Positions 32,653-41,760 are shown, counted from the stretch's first letter. The stretch: 64,000 nt of DNA from Bacteroidales bacterium (GCA_017446745.1 JAFSQF010000008.1:1-64000), one strand, 5' to 3'. The notes: a model not told the origin generated them from the letters alone. Numbers and translations are program-made.

Positions 32653-35600
32653 ATGATTGACACAGATAAAAGCCCCATACTCAACAATCCTTACGAAGAA
32701 CCGTTGTGGCACTACGACACCGACCTCGATGGCAACCTCGACTATGGTCGTGTGCTGCCTGGACGCAGGCCCTACACGGGACAAATCGGCATCCAGCCAC
32801 GGCAACAGGCGCAGGAACAGCTGTTTCATGGTTCCGACTTTGAAAACGAAGATTCCAATGCCGATTTCATCAATCAGTTGCGCCAGCTGGTAGGCCAATG
32901 GCGCAATGGCGGCTATGGCCACACCACCCGTGTCACCAACGAGTTGTTGCAGTTTTGGTTCTGCAACTCCGAGCGTCAGAGTTTCCAGAAGCTTTTCTTC
33001 TGTCAGCGTGAAGCTGTCGAGACGGCCATCTATCTGAACGAGGTGGCCGACAGCGACCCAAACATGGGTCGACACCTCCTTAATCAACTATATGCCCGCC
33101 AAAATTCCGTGAGCGACAATCCCGATGATGTGCTTCCCCGTGTCGCTTTCAAGATGGCTACCGGTACGGGCAAAACGGTGGTGATGGCCATGCTCGTCCT
33201 CTATCACTACCTCAACAAACGCGAGTACCACAACGACACTCGCTTTGCCGACCATTTCCTTATCGTGGCTCCCGGCATCACCATCCGTGACCGTCTTGGA
33301 GTACTCTATGTCGAAGACAAGCGCAACCCAAACGATGCCAACGACTACTACCACCGACGTGCCTTGATACCACCCAACTTTCGTCACTTGATGGGTGGCC
33401 TCAATGCCGCCATAACCATCACCAACTATCACGTCTTCGAACCCAAAGTGTTCAGCGGAAAGAAAAGCAGTCCGCTTGACGGCAAGCTGGTCTACAACCC
33501 TGCCACTGGAGAAATGGAGAAGCGCGACGACCTTGAGCCATTCAGTAGCGTTCTCTCACGTTTGTTGGGTCGTAATATGAAAGGGAAACGAATCGTGGTC
33601 ATTAACGACGAGGCCCACCACTGCTACCTGCCTGCCCGTAACGACGATGCATCCTCGAAAGACGAGGAAACACAAGAGGGTGTGGAGGAAAATGCCAAAG
33701 CTATGGTATGGTATGAGGGCTTGCGACAGATGAAACTGCAGGGTTATCGCCTGCAGCAGGTATATGACCTATCCGCCACGCCCTACTATCTGAAAGGGTC
33801 CGGTCATCAGCCATATTCGCTCTTCCCTTGGGTGGTGAGTGACTTCGGTTTGGTCGATTCCATCGAAAGCGGCCTGGTGAAGATACCATTCCTACCCACC
33901 TACGACAACAGTGCCGACCTCGACGAACCCAAGTTGCGCAATATCTACGAACATATCCGCTCCGAGTTGCCCAAGAAAGGACAGCGTGGTGCCCGCAAGG
34001 CCGCCAGAGAAGCCTCCCAAGCTGAAGGCAAGGAACCTCCCAAAGGTGAACAACCGCCCCATCTGCCCGAGTTGCTGAAGCTGGCATTAGCGCAGTTCAC
34101 CGACGACTATCGTCGTTATGACGATGGCCTGCGCGGTAACGCCGAGACCTCGGTCAACCTCTTCACCGCCCCGCCGGTATTCATCGTGGTATGCAACAAC
34201 ACCACTGTGTCGAAAGAGGTGTATAAATACATCGCAGGTTATCAGACTACCGATGCCGATGGCAATACTATATACATCGACGGACAATTCCCGATATTTT
34301 CAAACTATAAAGACGGCATCCCAAAGCAGAAACCACCCACCCTTATCATCGACAGCGAAGCTGTGGACAGCGCCGCTGCCACCATCGATGACGAGTTCAA
34401 GCGTGTCTTTGGCGACGAGATAGCCACTTTCCGCCGCGAATACGCCTTGCTTCACGGCAGCGGCAGCGCTGATCGGTTGACCGAGGGCGACATACTGCGC
34501 GAGGTGGTCAACACCGTGGGTAAGCCAGGTCTGCTGGGTGGCCACGTGCGCTGTGTGGTCAGTGTGTCGATGCTCTCCGAGGGGTGGGACGCCAACACGG
34601 TGACCCACGTCTGTGGTGTGCGCGCCTTTGGCAGCCAATTGCTCTGCGAGCAGGTGGCAGGCCGCGCCCTGCGACGTGTGAGCTACGAGCTGCGCAAGTA
34701 CGATGCCAACACAGGTGAGGAACTGCCCGAGGGCAGCAAACGCACTAAGAATGTGGTGGAGAAGTTTCCTCCCGAATATGCCCACATCATCGGCGTGCCG
34801 TTCAAGACATTCCGTGGAGGTGCCACGCCACCGCCGGTGGCGCCAAAGCCCAAGACTACTATCCGAGCTCTCGCCGAGTGCAAAGACTATGAAATACGTT
34901 TCCCAAACATCGAGGGCTACCGCAGCAGTACCCCTGATGGCGAATTGAGAGCCGACTACACCGGGCACTATAAGTTCCGACTCAACTTCAACGACATTCC
35001 AACCGAGACCACACTTGGCACCGCAGTCGACAGCCAAAGCATTATGCTCAAGAGCGACTACCGCCAGTTGCGCGACGCACAGGTGGTATACGAGCTGACG
35101 CGACGGCTGATACACAACAAGTTCACCGATGCCGAAGGGGGCCGTCAGTTCCAGTTGTTCGGGCCGCTGCGTGACATTGTCCGACAATGGTACGACACCC
35201 AGATTGAGGTGCTGGGTGGCGACGGCTCGGCCGAACAGCGTCGGTTGGTGCTTTTCTGGGACGACAAAGAAACCTCGGAAAATATATACGAGGGCATCCG
35301 CAAAGCCAACTGTACCGACGAACGCATCACAGCCATACTCAACTACTACAACCCCGAGGGCAGCACCGCCCATGTCTTTGGCAGCACTACCAAGGAGGTC
35401 TATCCCACGGTAAAGAGTCACGTCAATTTCGTGGTGGTCGACACCGACAGTTGGGAACAGCGTGCCGCCAAGGTGCTGGAGGAAATGCCGCAGGTGCAGA
35501 GCTATGTGAAGAACCATTTCCTTGGCTTCGGCATCCCCTATTGGGTGAACGGCAAGGAGCATCGCTATGCGCCCGATTTCATCGCCCGCGTGCTGACACC

Positions 35601-35808
35601 GCAAGGCGACGTAGCCAACCTTGTCATCGAAATCAGCGGTTTCAGCAACGACCGCTTGGGAAACAAGGATGTCAAGCGCTACTATACCGAGCACTACTGG
35701 CTGCCCGCCGCCAATAATATTGGCACCTACGGCCGCTGGCACTTCGTCGAAGTCAGCGACATCGACAACATTCGTTCTATTCTCAACAAGAAAATACAAC
35801 AACTATGA
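32653..35808 (+). CDS. res: Type III-like restriction enzyme subunit (DEAD/DEAH helicase-nuclease, Res)
   Basis: 1051 residues from the ATG at 32653 (MIDTDKSPILNNPYEEP). The open frame continues upstream through the structured RNA, which looks non-coding. The superfamily 2 helicase motor has motif I FKMATGTGKTVVMAML (Walker A about residues 169-175), DEAH-type motif II VINDEAHHCY (about 317), motif III-like YDLSATPYYL and the late motif LLCEQVAGRALRR. The C-terminal nuclease-like segment reads RYAPDFIARV then LVIEISGF (about residues 972-998). It is the translocating restriction subunit of a Res-Mod pair. Its stop overlaps the mod start (ATGA), with res first, the reverse of classical mod-res type III operons. 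It resembles the BPTD_3080-type restriction endonuclease family. Confidence 0.85.
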   Translation: MIDTDKSPILNNPYEEPLWHYDTDLDGNLDYGRVLPGRRPYTGQIGIQPRQQAQEQLFHGSDFENEDSNADFINQLRQLVGQWRNGGYGHTTRVTNELLQFWFCNSERQSFQKLFFCQREAVETAIYLNEVADSDPNMGRHLLNQLYARQNSVSDNPDDVLPRVAFKMATGTGKTVVMAMLVLYHYLNKREYHNDTRFADHFLIVAPGITIRDRLGVLYVEDKRNPNDANDYYHRRALIPPNFRHLMGGLNAAITITNYHVFEPKVFSGKKSSPLDGKLVYNPATGEMEKRDDLEPFSSVLSRLLGRNMKGKRIVVINDEAHHCYLPARNDDASSKDEETQEGVEENAKAMVWYEGLRQMKLQGYRLQQVYDLSATPYYLKGSGHQPYSLFPWVVSDFGLVDSIESGLVKIPFLPTYDNSADLDEPKLRNIYEHIRSELPKKGQRGARKAAREASQAEGKEPPKGEQPPHLPELLKLALAQFTDDYRRYDDGLRGNAETSVNLFTAPPVFIVVCNNTTVSKEVYKYIAGYQTTDADGNTIYIDGQFPIFSNYKDGIPKQKPPTLIIDSEAVDSAAATIDDEFKRVFGDEIATFRREYALLHGSGSADRLTEGDILREVVNTVGKPGLLGGHVRCVVSVSMLSEGWDANTVTHVCGVRAFGSQLLCEQVAGRALRRVSYELRKYDANTGEELPEGSKRTKNVVEKFPPEYAHIIGVPFKTFRGGATPPPVAPKPKTTIRALAECKDYEIRFPNIEGYRSSTPDGELRADYTGHYKFRLNFNDIPTETTLGTAVDSQSIMLKSDYRQLRDAQVVYELTRRLIHNKFTDAEGGRQFQLFGPLRDIVRQWYDTQIEVLGGDGSAEQRRLVLFWDDKETSENIYEGIRKANCTDERITAILNYYNPEGSTAHVFGSTTKEVYPTVKSHVNFVVVDTDSWEQRAAKVLEEMPQVQSYVKNHFLGFGIPYWVNGKEHRYAPDFIARVLTPQGDVANLVIEISGFSNDRLGNKDVKRYYTEHYWLPAANNIGTYGRWHFVEVSDIDNIRSILNKKIQQL

Positions 35809-38393
35809 GCAAGATACACAAACCCGTTGACGCCATCCGCCACGACAATACCACCCGTGCCACTATCCCCACCACCGAACTGGCCGGCAGCGAAGCCGGC
35901 GCCGTCGATGGCGAGAAGCGCATCAGCTACGACACTTTCCGTCACGACTTCGACCGTGGACGCGACCCCGAGCTTTTCTGGCTGGGCAAGTACGGCAACG
36001 ACGACGAGCAGACCCAACGTGCTGACCTACGCGTGGACATCCGCAGCCTATACGTCCACGAGCAGATACAACCCGAACAGCTCATCAACAACCTCTATCG
36101 CATCCACGAGCAGAAGCGCGTCGACGAGCAGGCGTCGCTCTTCGACCACGAAGGCTTCGAGGCCTCCAATGTGGTGGAGGACGAGTTGGCTCGTGTCACC
36201 GAATACTACCGCCACACCGACAAGTGGAAGAACCGTCTCATTCAGGGCGACTCGCTGCTGGTGATGAACTCGCTGCTGGGACGAGAGGGAATGGCCGGCA
36301 AGGTGCAATGCATCTATATGGATCCGCCCTACGGCATCAAGTACGGCAGCAACTGGCAGATGAAACTCAACAGTCGCGATGTGAAAGACAACGACCAGAA
36401 TGTTAGCGGCGAGCCGGAGATGATCAAGGCCTTCCGCGACACGTGGGAACTGGGCATCCATAGCTACCTCAGCTATTTGCGCGACCGTCTCGTCCTGGCC
36501 CGTGAGCTGCTTAGCGAAAGCGGCAGTGTCTTCGTGCAGATAAGCGACGAGAATGTCCACCTCGTCCGCAGTATTATGGATGAAGTGTTTGGGAGTGAGA
36601 ACTTTTTTGCATTCATTACGTTTAAAAAAACCTTACCATTAGGTAGTTCGGGATTGCCTGGAATATCTGACTATATAATATGGTATTGCAAGAATAAAGA
36701 AAACGTAAAATATAGACAAATTTACGATAAAAAAACTATTGGTCAAGGAACAGGATACACATGGGTTGAGTTACCTAATGGAGAAAGAAGAAAAATGAGT
36801 TCAGAAGAAAAAAATAATCCATTGCTTCTTCCTAAAGGGTCAAAAGTTTTTTTTACAAGTACATTATCATCTTCGGGATATACTCCATCATGTATGTATG
36901 ATTTTGAACTTGATGGGAAAGTTTATAAATGTGGGAGAAAAAGTTGGCGGACAAACCTAAATGGCATGCAGCGACTAATTTCCCTAAACAGAATTATTGC
37001 GCCTGGAGCTTTGCCTTGCTACATTCTATACCATGATGATTTTCCATATCAAGAGATAAATAATTTGTGGGATGATACGCATGGGGCGACAGATATTCAA
37101 TATGTATGCCAAACATCTGTAAAAGTAATCCAGCGCTGCCTCCTTATGACCACTGACCCGGGAGACCTGGTTCTTGACCCGACATGTGGCAGCGGCACTA
37201 CGGCCTACGTGGCGGAGCAATGGGGACGGCGGTGGATTACCATCGACACCAGTCGCATCGCCCTCAATATTGCCAAGAAGCGCCTCACCACGGCGGTGTA
37301 CCCATACTATGAGCTGTTCGACAAGAGCGCAATGCCAGACATACGGCAGGGCTTCGTCTACAAGAAGGTGCCGCATATCACCCTCAAGTCGCTGGCCAAC
37401 AACGAGCCTGCCGAGGAAGAGGTGCTCTACGACCAACCCATCGAAGACAAGAAGCGCCTCCGTGTCAGCGGACCTTTTACGGTGGAGACGTTGCAGAGCT
37501 ATGTGGTCACTAACCCCGACGACCTTGGCCACACCGCAGACGAGGCCGACGAGGACCTGCGCTTCCAACAGCGCATCTTTGACCACCTGCGTTCTAATGG
37601 CATCCGCAACGGCGATCGCACACAGCAGGCCACCTTTACCAGTGTGGAGGCCACCAGCAACCCATACCTCAACGCCCGTGGCATATACAAGGACGAAGAT
37701 GGTCGCGAGCGGTTGGTCTACTTCCACATCGGCCCAAAGTTCGGCACCGTCAGTCGGCTAGCTGTCAACAAAGCAGTGCAGGAGTTTCGTGAGACAAAAT
37801 TGCAGGAAGGGGCCTCGTGGCTGGTGTTGCTGGGCTTCTCGTTCGAGGACACTATCAACGACCGCGACTACAACCTCGGCCAGTTCACCGTCAGCAAAGT
37901 GCGCATGCACGACGACCTCATGCAGGACGGCCTGCTGAAGAAAGACAGCAAGGCAGGCTCGTTCATCACCATTGGTGAGCCAGACATCGCGCTGGTCAAG
38001 GACGCTGGCGACAGCTGCCACGTGGAAATTCGTGGTCTCGACATCTACGACCCCATCCGCGACGATGTGAAAGCCCGATCGGTAGAGGACATCGCCTATT
38101 GGGAACTGGACAGCGACTACAATGGACAAATGTTCGTAGTACGCAGTATGCACTTCTGCGGCGGCGACAAGAAGGACTTCGAAGCCTGGCGCAAGGGCTT
38201 GTCCACAGCAGCCTCGGCACTGGTGAAAAAGAAAGCCGAGCGCACCCTGCGCATGGAGATGGCCGACGAACTGTGGGACACCCTCTATGGCTTCAGCAGC
38301 GAGCCACTGCCCTACGAGAAAGGCCGCAAGGTGGCTGTCCGCGTGGTGAGCCAGTTCGGCGAGGAAAGCACCAAGGTCATCACGATGGAATAG
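35805..38393 (+). CDS. mod: Site-specific DNA methyltransferase (beta-class, type III Mod-like)
   Basis: 862 residues. Motif IV YMDPPYGIKYG (about residues 170-180) comes before motif I LDPTCGSGTTAYVAEQWG (about 457-474), the beta-class order of N6-adenine or N4-cytosine methylases; DPPY favours N6-adenine. Between them lies the target-recognition region (about 260-440). DNA coding for this part (about 36585-37130) is clearly AT-rich and uses different codons from the GC-rich flanks, consistent with replacement by recombination. A long C-terminal extension (after residue 500) has no recognised motif and may contact Res. Translationally coupled to res. Confidence 0.88.
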   Translation: MSKIHKPVDAIRHDNTTRATIPTTELAGSEAGAVDGEKRISYDTFRHDFDRGRDPELFWLGKYGNDDEQTQRADLRVDIRSLYVHEQIQPEQLINNLYRIHEQKRVDEQASLFDHEGFEASNVVEDELARVTEYYRHTDKWKNRLIQGDSLLVMNSLLGREGMAGKVQCIYMDPPYGIKYGSNWQMKLNSRDVKDNDQNVSGEPEMIKAFRDTWELGIHSYLSYLRDRLVLARELLSESGSVFVQISDENVHLVRSIMDEVFGSENFFAFITFKKTLPLGSSGLPGISDYIIWYCKNKENVKYRQIYDKKTIGQGTGYTWVELPNGERRKMSSEEKNNPLLLPKGSKVFFTSTLSSSGYTPSCMYDFELDGKVYKCGRKSWRTNLNGMQRLISLNRIIAPGALPCYILYHDDFPYQEINNLWDDTHGATDIQYVCQTSVKVIQRCLLMTTDPGDLVLDPTCGSGTTAYVAEQWGRRWITIDTSRIALNIAKKRLTTAVYPYYELFDKSAMPDIRQGFVYKKVPHITLKSLANNEPAEEEVLYDQPIEDKKRLRVSGPFTVETLQSYVVTNPDDLGHTADEADEDLRFQQRIFDHLRSNGIRNGDRTQQATFTSVEATSNPYLNARGIYKDEDGRERLVYFHIGPKFGTVSRLAVNKAVQEFRETKLQEGASWLVLLGFSFEDTINDRDYNLGQFTVSKVRMHDDLMQDGLLKKDSKAGSFITIGEPDIALVKDAGDSCHVEIRGLDIYDPIRDDVKARSVEDIAYWELDSDYNGQMFVVRSMHFCGGDKKDFEAWRKGLSTAASALVKKKAERTLRMEMADELWDTLYGFSSEPLPYEKGRKVAVRVVSQFGEESTKVITME

Positions 38394-38517
38394 TCCAACC
38401 GACTATCCCCCGAAGAAATCACAACAATATGGCTCAGTTGCAATAGTCCGTGGATGAACTGACACACCGCCTACCCAAACAATACCACCAAACGATACAT
38501 ATATGCGATAAAATGTG

Positions 38518-38525
38518 TACCTTTG
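38518..38525 (+). promoter_or_regulatory. -7 promoter element of the ISAon1 transposase
   Basis: TACCTTTG, with the start codon only five bases downstream, so the transcript would be nearly leaderless. Confidence 0.6.
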
Positions 38526-38529
38526 CAGC

Positions 38530-38907
38530 ATGGCAAAGAAAAGCAACACATTTGACAGCACGTCACTGCTTCAGTATATGTTCCCCAAGGACATGCCGAA
38601 GTACTTCGAGATAACCAATGCCGAGGAAGAACATACCGGCAAGCATGATGAGATGGAGACGGAGATAGTCCTTTTGCACATTTACATGGACGAACGTGAC
38701 CTCCGTAACGATGAGTGGCATGACCCGAAGCCTAATGGTTTCACTGAACCGAGGGTTATCCATGACTTTCCTCTCCGCGAGTTGAAAGTAGTGCTCCATG
38801 TCCGCCGTCGCCACTGGCAGGCTGAGGATGGTGGCAACGTCATCCTAAACCGCATACCACTTGCCGCAGACGGCACGAGTTACAGCGCAGATTTCGCTGC
38901 TTTTTAA
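38530..38907 (+). CDS. ISAon1-family transposase N-terminal region protein
   Basis: 125 residues, MAKKSNTFDSTSLLQYMFPK to the end. Recognised by FDSTSLLQYMFPKDMPKYFEI, quoted in parts as SLLQYMFP and PKYFEI, and by the block GFTEPRVIHDFPLRELKVVLHVRRRHW, with HDFPLRE and VRRRHW diagnostic. In this family orfA ends near the start of orfB. Here orfA stops at TAA (38905-38907) inside a T5A7 run (38901-38912); a -1 shift there would continue as FLKKYKGKIRGPKP for 30 more codons. The rest of the transposase is missing apart from its C-terminus, so this copy cannot move itself. Confidence 0.85.
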   Translation: MAKKSNTFDSTSLLQYMFPKDMPKYFEITNAEEEHTGKHDEMETEIVLLHIYMDERDLRNDEWHDPKPNGFTEPRVIHDFPLRELKVVLHVRRRHWQAEDGGNVILNRIPLAADGTSYSADFAAF

Positions 38908-39036
38908 AAAAATACAAGGGCAAGATACGTGGGCCAAAGCCCATGCGCAAGAACGCACGCTTCACCCCGCCAAAGATAGAACTGGAAGTCAAGGGGGAGG
39001 AAGGTCTGTGAGACCAAGGTCGAACTGCTCACCCAC

Positions 39037-39432
39037 GTGCGCTATCCGCTGATGAAGTCAAGGGAGAAATGGACGGAAAGGCAGAAAGAGGAAATGAAAG
39101 TACTCTTCAAACTGGAACCAAGGATGGAAATAGCCTACAATCTTGTGCATATGCTACGCTCTCTCTTCAAGAGCAATATCACACCGGAGGCAGACAAGCC
39201 GAAACTTGACGAGTGGTGCAAGGACGTTGGGAAAAGCCTAATCAGGGAACTCATCTCCGTCAGGGACACCATACGACAGAAAGAAACGGAGATACTAAAC
39301 TACTTCACCAATAGATCGACCAATGCATCAGCAGAATCACTCAACTCAAAGATTAAGGGGTTCAGAGCACAGCTCAGAGGAGTGCAGGATCTGCCTTTCT
39401 TCATGTATCGTTTGGTGGTATTGTTTGGGTAG
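39037..39432 (+). pseudogene. C-terminal fragment of an ISAon1-family transposase
   Basis: 131 codons, reading KWTERQKEEMKVLFKLEPRM and ending LRGVQDLPFFMYRLVVLFG. It matches the C-terminal quarter of the family's DDE transposase, including the NRSTNASAESLNSKIKGFRA block with the final catalytic-region glutamate candidate. The preceding DDE core is deleted. Bases 39153-39472 are repeated at 43088-43407 with three mismatches. Confidence 0.85.
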
Positions 39433-39623
39433 GCGGTGTGTCAGTTCATCCACGGACTATTGCAACTGAGCCCATATTTTCTTATTTTTCTTCTTCTCGA
39501 CACGATACATTTATATAATCGGTATATATATGGCACATTATGCTGTTATTCATTTCAATAGTGAGGTTTTGACAGCGTTTTGACAGCGTTTCGTCGATTT
39601 GAACGGTGTTTGCCGAGATAAAA

Positions 39624-39655
39624 TTTTGTTACATTCAAGAAAATATGTATTTTTG
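39624..39655 (+). promoter_or_regulatory. Promoter of the AbiE operon
   Basis: TTTTG at 39624-39628 and TATTTTTG at 39648-39655; spacer 19 bases. The remaining sequence from 39473 is AT-rich and has a short duplicated GACAGCGTTT. Confidence 0.65.
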
Positions 39656-39678
39656 CATTTTCTTTTGAATAGAATATA

Positions 39679-40299
39679 ATGGATTATTTGCAGTTCAGAG
39701 AACAATGGTTAGATGTAGGCTGTTTCAGTATCTACCAGCTCCGAGCGTGGAAGAACAACTTTGACTCGGGAGCCCTTTCAAGATGGGTGAAAAAGGGTTA
39801 TATAACCAAATTACGCCAAGATTGGTATGCATTCAGCGAGTTGCAACGAGAGCCTGATATGGCACGGTTTATTGCAGGCAAAATATACTCGCCCTCGTAC
39901 ATAAGTCTTCACACGGCATTATCTATTTACGGTATTATCCCTGAAGCAGTTACGCAAATTACTTGCGTAACCTCCAATCGTACTACTTCTTACAGCAACT
40001 CCTTTGGCCAGTTCCATTACCAGACTGTTAAGCCTGAATTGTTCTTTGGTTACAAGCAAGAACTGCTGAAAAGGGGTGGAGGCTACCTGATTGCAGAACC
40101 GGAAAAGGCTATTGTTGACCTGCTGTATCTATACCCACAGTACAATTCGGCTGAAGCAATGCGTGAATTGAGGTTTGATGAATGGTGGATGCATGAACAG
40201 CTGAACCACGACAGGCTGATTGCATTCACTCATCAAACATCAAAGAAGGCTCTGACCAAGAGAATAGAATTATTAATCAAGACTTACAAAGATGATTGA
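39679..40299 (+). CDS. abiEi: AbiEi-family antitoxin
   Basis: 206 residues. The N-terminal winged-helix part covers CFSIYQLRAWKNNFDSGALSRWVKKGYITKLRQDWYAF (about 14-51, quoted in parts as FSIYQLRAW and LSRWVKKGYITKLRQDWY). It is followed by the conserved antitoxin core, with YISLHTALSIYGIIPEAV (about 73) and ITCVTSNRT (about 94), and by GGYLIAEPEKAIVDLLYL (about 133). These are typical of the transcriptional AbiEi antitoxins of type IV toxin-antitoxin systems, which repress their operon and counter the toxin without binding it. It overlaps the toxin gene by eight bases. Base composition is AT-richer than the core genome. Confidence 0.88.
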   Translation: MDYLQFREQWLDVGCFSIYQLRAWKNNFDSGALSRWVKKGYITKLRQDWYAFSELQREPDMARFIAGKIYSPSYISLHTALSIYGIIPEAVTQITCVTSNRTTSYSNSFGQFHYQTVKPELFFGYKQELLKRGGGYLIAEPEKAIVDLLYLYPQYNSAEAMRELRFDEWWMHEQLNHDRLIAFTHQTSKKALTKRIELLIKTYKDD

Positions 40300-41083
40300 T
40301 ATTAAGCAACTATTACCGTATTATCCCAAGTCGATTGCAGATAACGCTTCTCTCCACAAGCATATTCTGAAAGAGTATGTCGAACTACTCGCCTTAGAGC
40401 ATCTGTCACAATCCGCTTTCGCACCTCAATTGGTGTTCATTGGTGGTACTTGTCTACGTCTCGTATATGGTATTGACAGATTCTCGGAAGATCTGGACTT
40501 CGACTGCAAAGCACTTTCGAGGGACGATTTCATGCGGATGACAGACTCACTCATTGACTATTTGCGTGGAAATGGTATGATGGCGGAAGTCCGAGACAAA
40601 GAGAATCCCAGGCTTACTGCTTTTCGGCGCAATATATATTTCCCGGGTATGTTGTTTGAACTGAATCTGACAGGACATCGCGAAGAACGTTTCCTAATGA
40701 AAATTGAGGCACAGGACCAGGGGATAACCTATATCCCTGAGACTGCCATCATTAATAGAAACGGCTTCCTGTTCTCCACCAGTGTTCCGCCGAAGGGTGT
40801 TTTGCTGTCGATGAAACTCTCTGCTCTGTTGGCTCGTGGCAAGGGACGTGATTTCTACGATACTATCTTTTTGTGGCAACAAACAGAACCCGATTATGAT
40901 TTCCTTTCAAAACGCTGCGGTATAAGTACACCGGAGGAACTGAGGGATGCTCTTGTCCATAATATGTCGGAAACAAGTTTGACAGACAAGCAAAAGGACT
41001 TTCAGCACCTTCTTTTTGCAAACAATACTGCCGACAAAATTCTACTCTTCAATGATTTTTTTGAATCTAAACTGAATAAATAA
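40292..41083 (+). CDS. abiEii: AbiEii-family nucleotidyltransferase toxin
   Basis: 263 residues of the DUF1814/AbiEii family. The nucleotidyltransferase active site is intact: FIGGTCLRLVYGIDRFSEDLDFD (GG at 51-52, S-E-D-L-D-F-D at 65-71). The following conserved helix region has LMKIEAQ and VLLSMKLSALLARGKGRDFYD (about 170-190, quoted in parts). AbiEii toxins use GTP or other NTPs and arrest growth during phage infection. It is translationally coupled to abiEi, so a functional type IV abortive-infection module is likely. Confidence 0.9.
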   Translation: MIDIKQLLPYYPKSIADNASLHKHILKEYVELLALEHLSQSAFAPQLVFIGGTCLRLVYGIDRFSEDLDFDCKALSRDDFMRMTDSLIDYLRGNGMMAEVRDKENPRLTAFRRNIYFPGMLFELNLTGHREERFLMKIEAQDQGITYIPETAIINRNGFLFSTSVPPKGVLLSMKLSALLARGKGRDFYDTIFLWQQTEPDYDFLSKRCGISTPEELRDALVHNMSETSLTDKQKDFQHLLFANNTADKILLFNDFFESKLNK

Positions 41084-41162
41084 TCATCTGATTTCCAGTA
41101 GTGATAATCGTATTCGTATGCGAATGTTGATAATTATAAGTCTGCAATTCAATTAATTTGCG

Positions 41163-41357
41163 TACTTTTGCAGCGCAATTAAGCAAGAGAACATTGAAAG
41201 AGGGTCCGGTCTAAATTGGAGTATTTTTATCACGTTTTTATCACGTGAATCCAAAATAGGCAATATAAGCGACTTAAAATCTGAATGATAGTATATCGTT
41301 TTTTATTCCGATATACTCCACTTGAAGGGACTCAGACGAGTCCTTTTTTTTTTTTTT
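41163..41357 (+). ncRNA. Orphan transcription unit: -7 promoter, about 190 nt, strong terminator, no ORF
   Basis: TACTTTTG (41163-41170) is followed by about 155 bases with no start codon plus sizeable reading frame. The region has a repeat of TTTTTATCACG (about 41225 and 41236), a perfect 9-bp hairpin AGTATATCG/CGATATACT (41290-41298 and 41309-41317), and a terminator GGACTC-AGAC-GAGTCC plus T14 (41328-41357). It is a small-RNA candidate, or the leader of a deleted gene. The rest of the gap to 41699 shows nothing convincing. Confidence 0.4.
41325..41357 (+). terminator. Strong intrinsic terminator
   Basis: AAGGGACTC, four-base loop, GAGTCC and fourteen T residues. Confidence 0.85.
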
Positions 41358-41671
41358 GTCTTATCTCCCGTGTTTCAAGTGTTTACCGTTTGTTTTCAAC
41401 AGTCTTTTGGGATGTAAAAAATGTCTGGAAGTTTACCTCATAGGGTTAGGCGTTTAGCTGCCCCAATGTAAATGTCTGTTTTATAGTCTTACCGGTTTAT
41501 TATATACCATCCTACGGATAAGTACATCGAAGATTGTGTCCTTATTTGGGGACTTTGAAAGGAAAAGGCTCCGCCTTCAGCAGGGCCAGTCCCGTTCAAT
41601 CTTGAGTTTGCATTCCTATTCCTCATGGAGTTACTCCCCAGCAGAGCTCCACTACGCTTCAAACTGCACGG

Positions 41672-41679
41672 CAAAAGTA
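41672..41679 (-). promoter_or_regulatory. -7 promoter element on the minus strand beside the 21-bp repeats
   Basis: TACTTTTG followed by CCGTG on the minus strand, 21 bases from the first 21-bp repeat. No intact gene follows in that direction. Confidence 0.45.
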
Positions 41680-41699
41680 CGAAACTTTTTCGATTCGTC

Positions 41700-41760
41700 C
41701 ATCCTGAAATTTGACCTATAGAGACAAAGTACCAAAAATCATCCTGAAATTTGACCTATA
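41700..41760 (-). repeat. Two 21-bp direct repeats, possible IS21-like terminus
   Basis: CATCCTGAAATTTGACCTAT plus A occurs at 41700-41720 and 41740-41760, 40 bases apart start to start. On the minus strand the repeats are followed by a -7 promoter element, the arrangement seen at the left end of IS21-type elements, which carry several terminal repeats. No istA/istB genes remain. The assignment is tentative. Confidence 0.4.

Larger units (their letters stand above)
38431..39472 (+). mobile_element. Non-autonomous ISAon1-family element with 70-bp perfect terminal inverted repeats
   Basis: 1042 bases bounded by GGCTCAG...CTGAGCC. The terminal repeats 38431-38500 and 39403-39472 are perfectly complementary over 70 bases. 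Inside are an intact-looking N-terminal transposase ORF and the C-terminal part of the transposase, but the catalytic middle is deleted. The right repeat encodes the last residues of the transposase. A clear target duplication was not identified. Confidence 0.9.

Noticed and set aside
34300..35802. Minus-strand open frame of 500 codons opposite res
   Set aside because: Antisense shadow of the helicase-nuclease gene; no start context, no recognisable domain.
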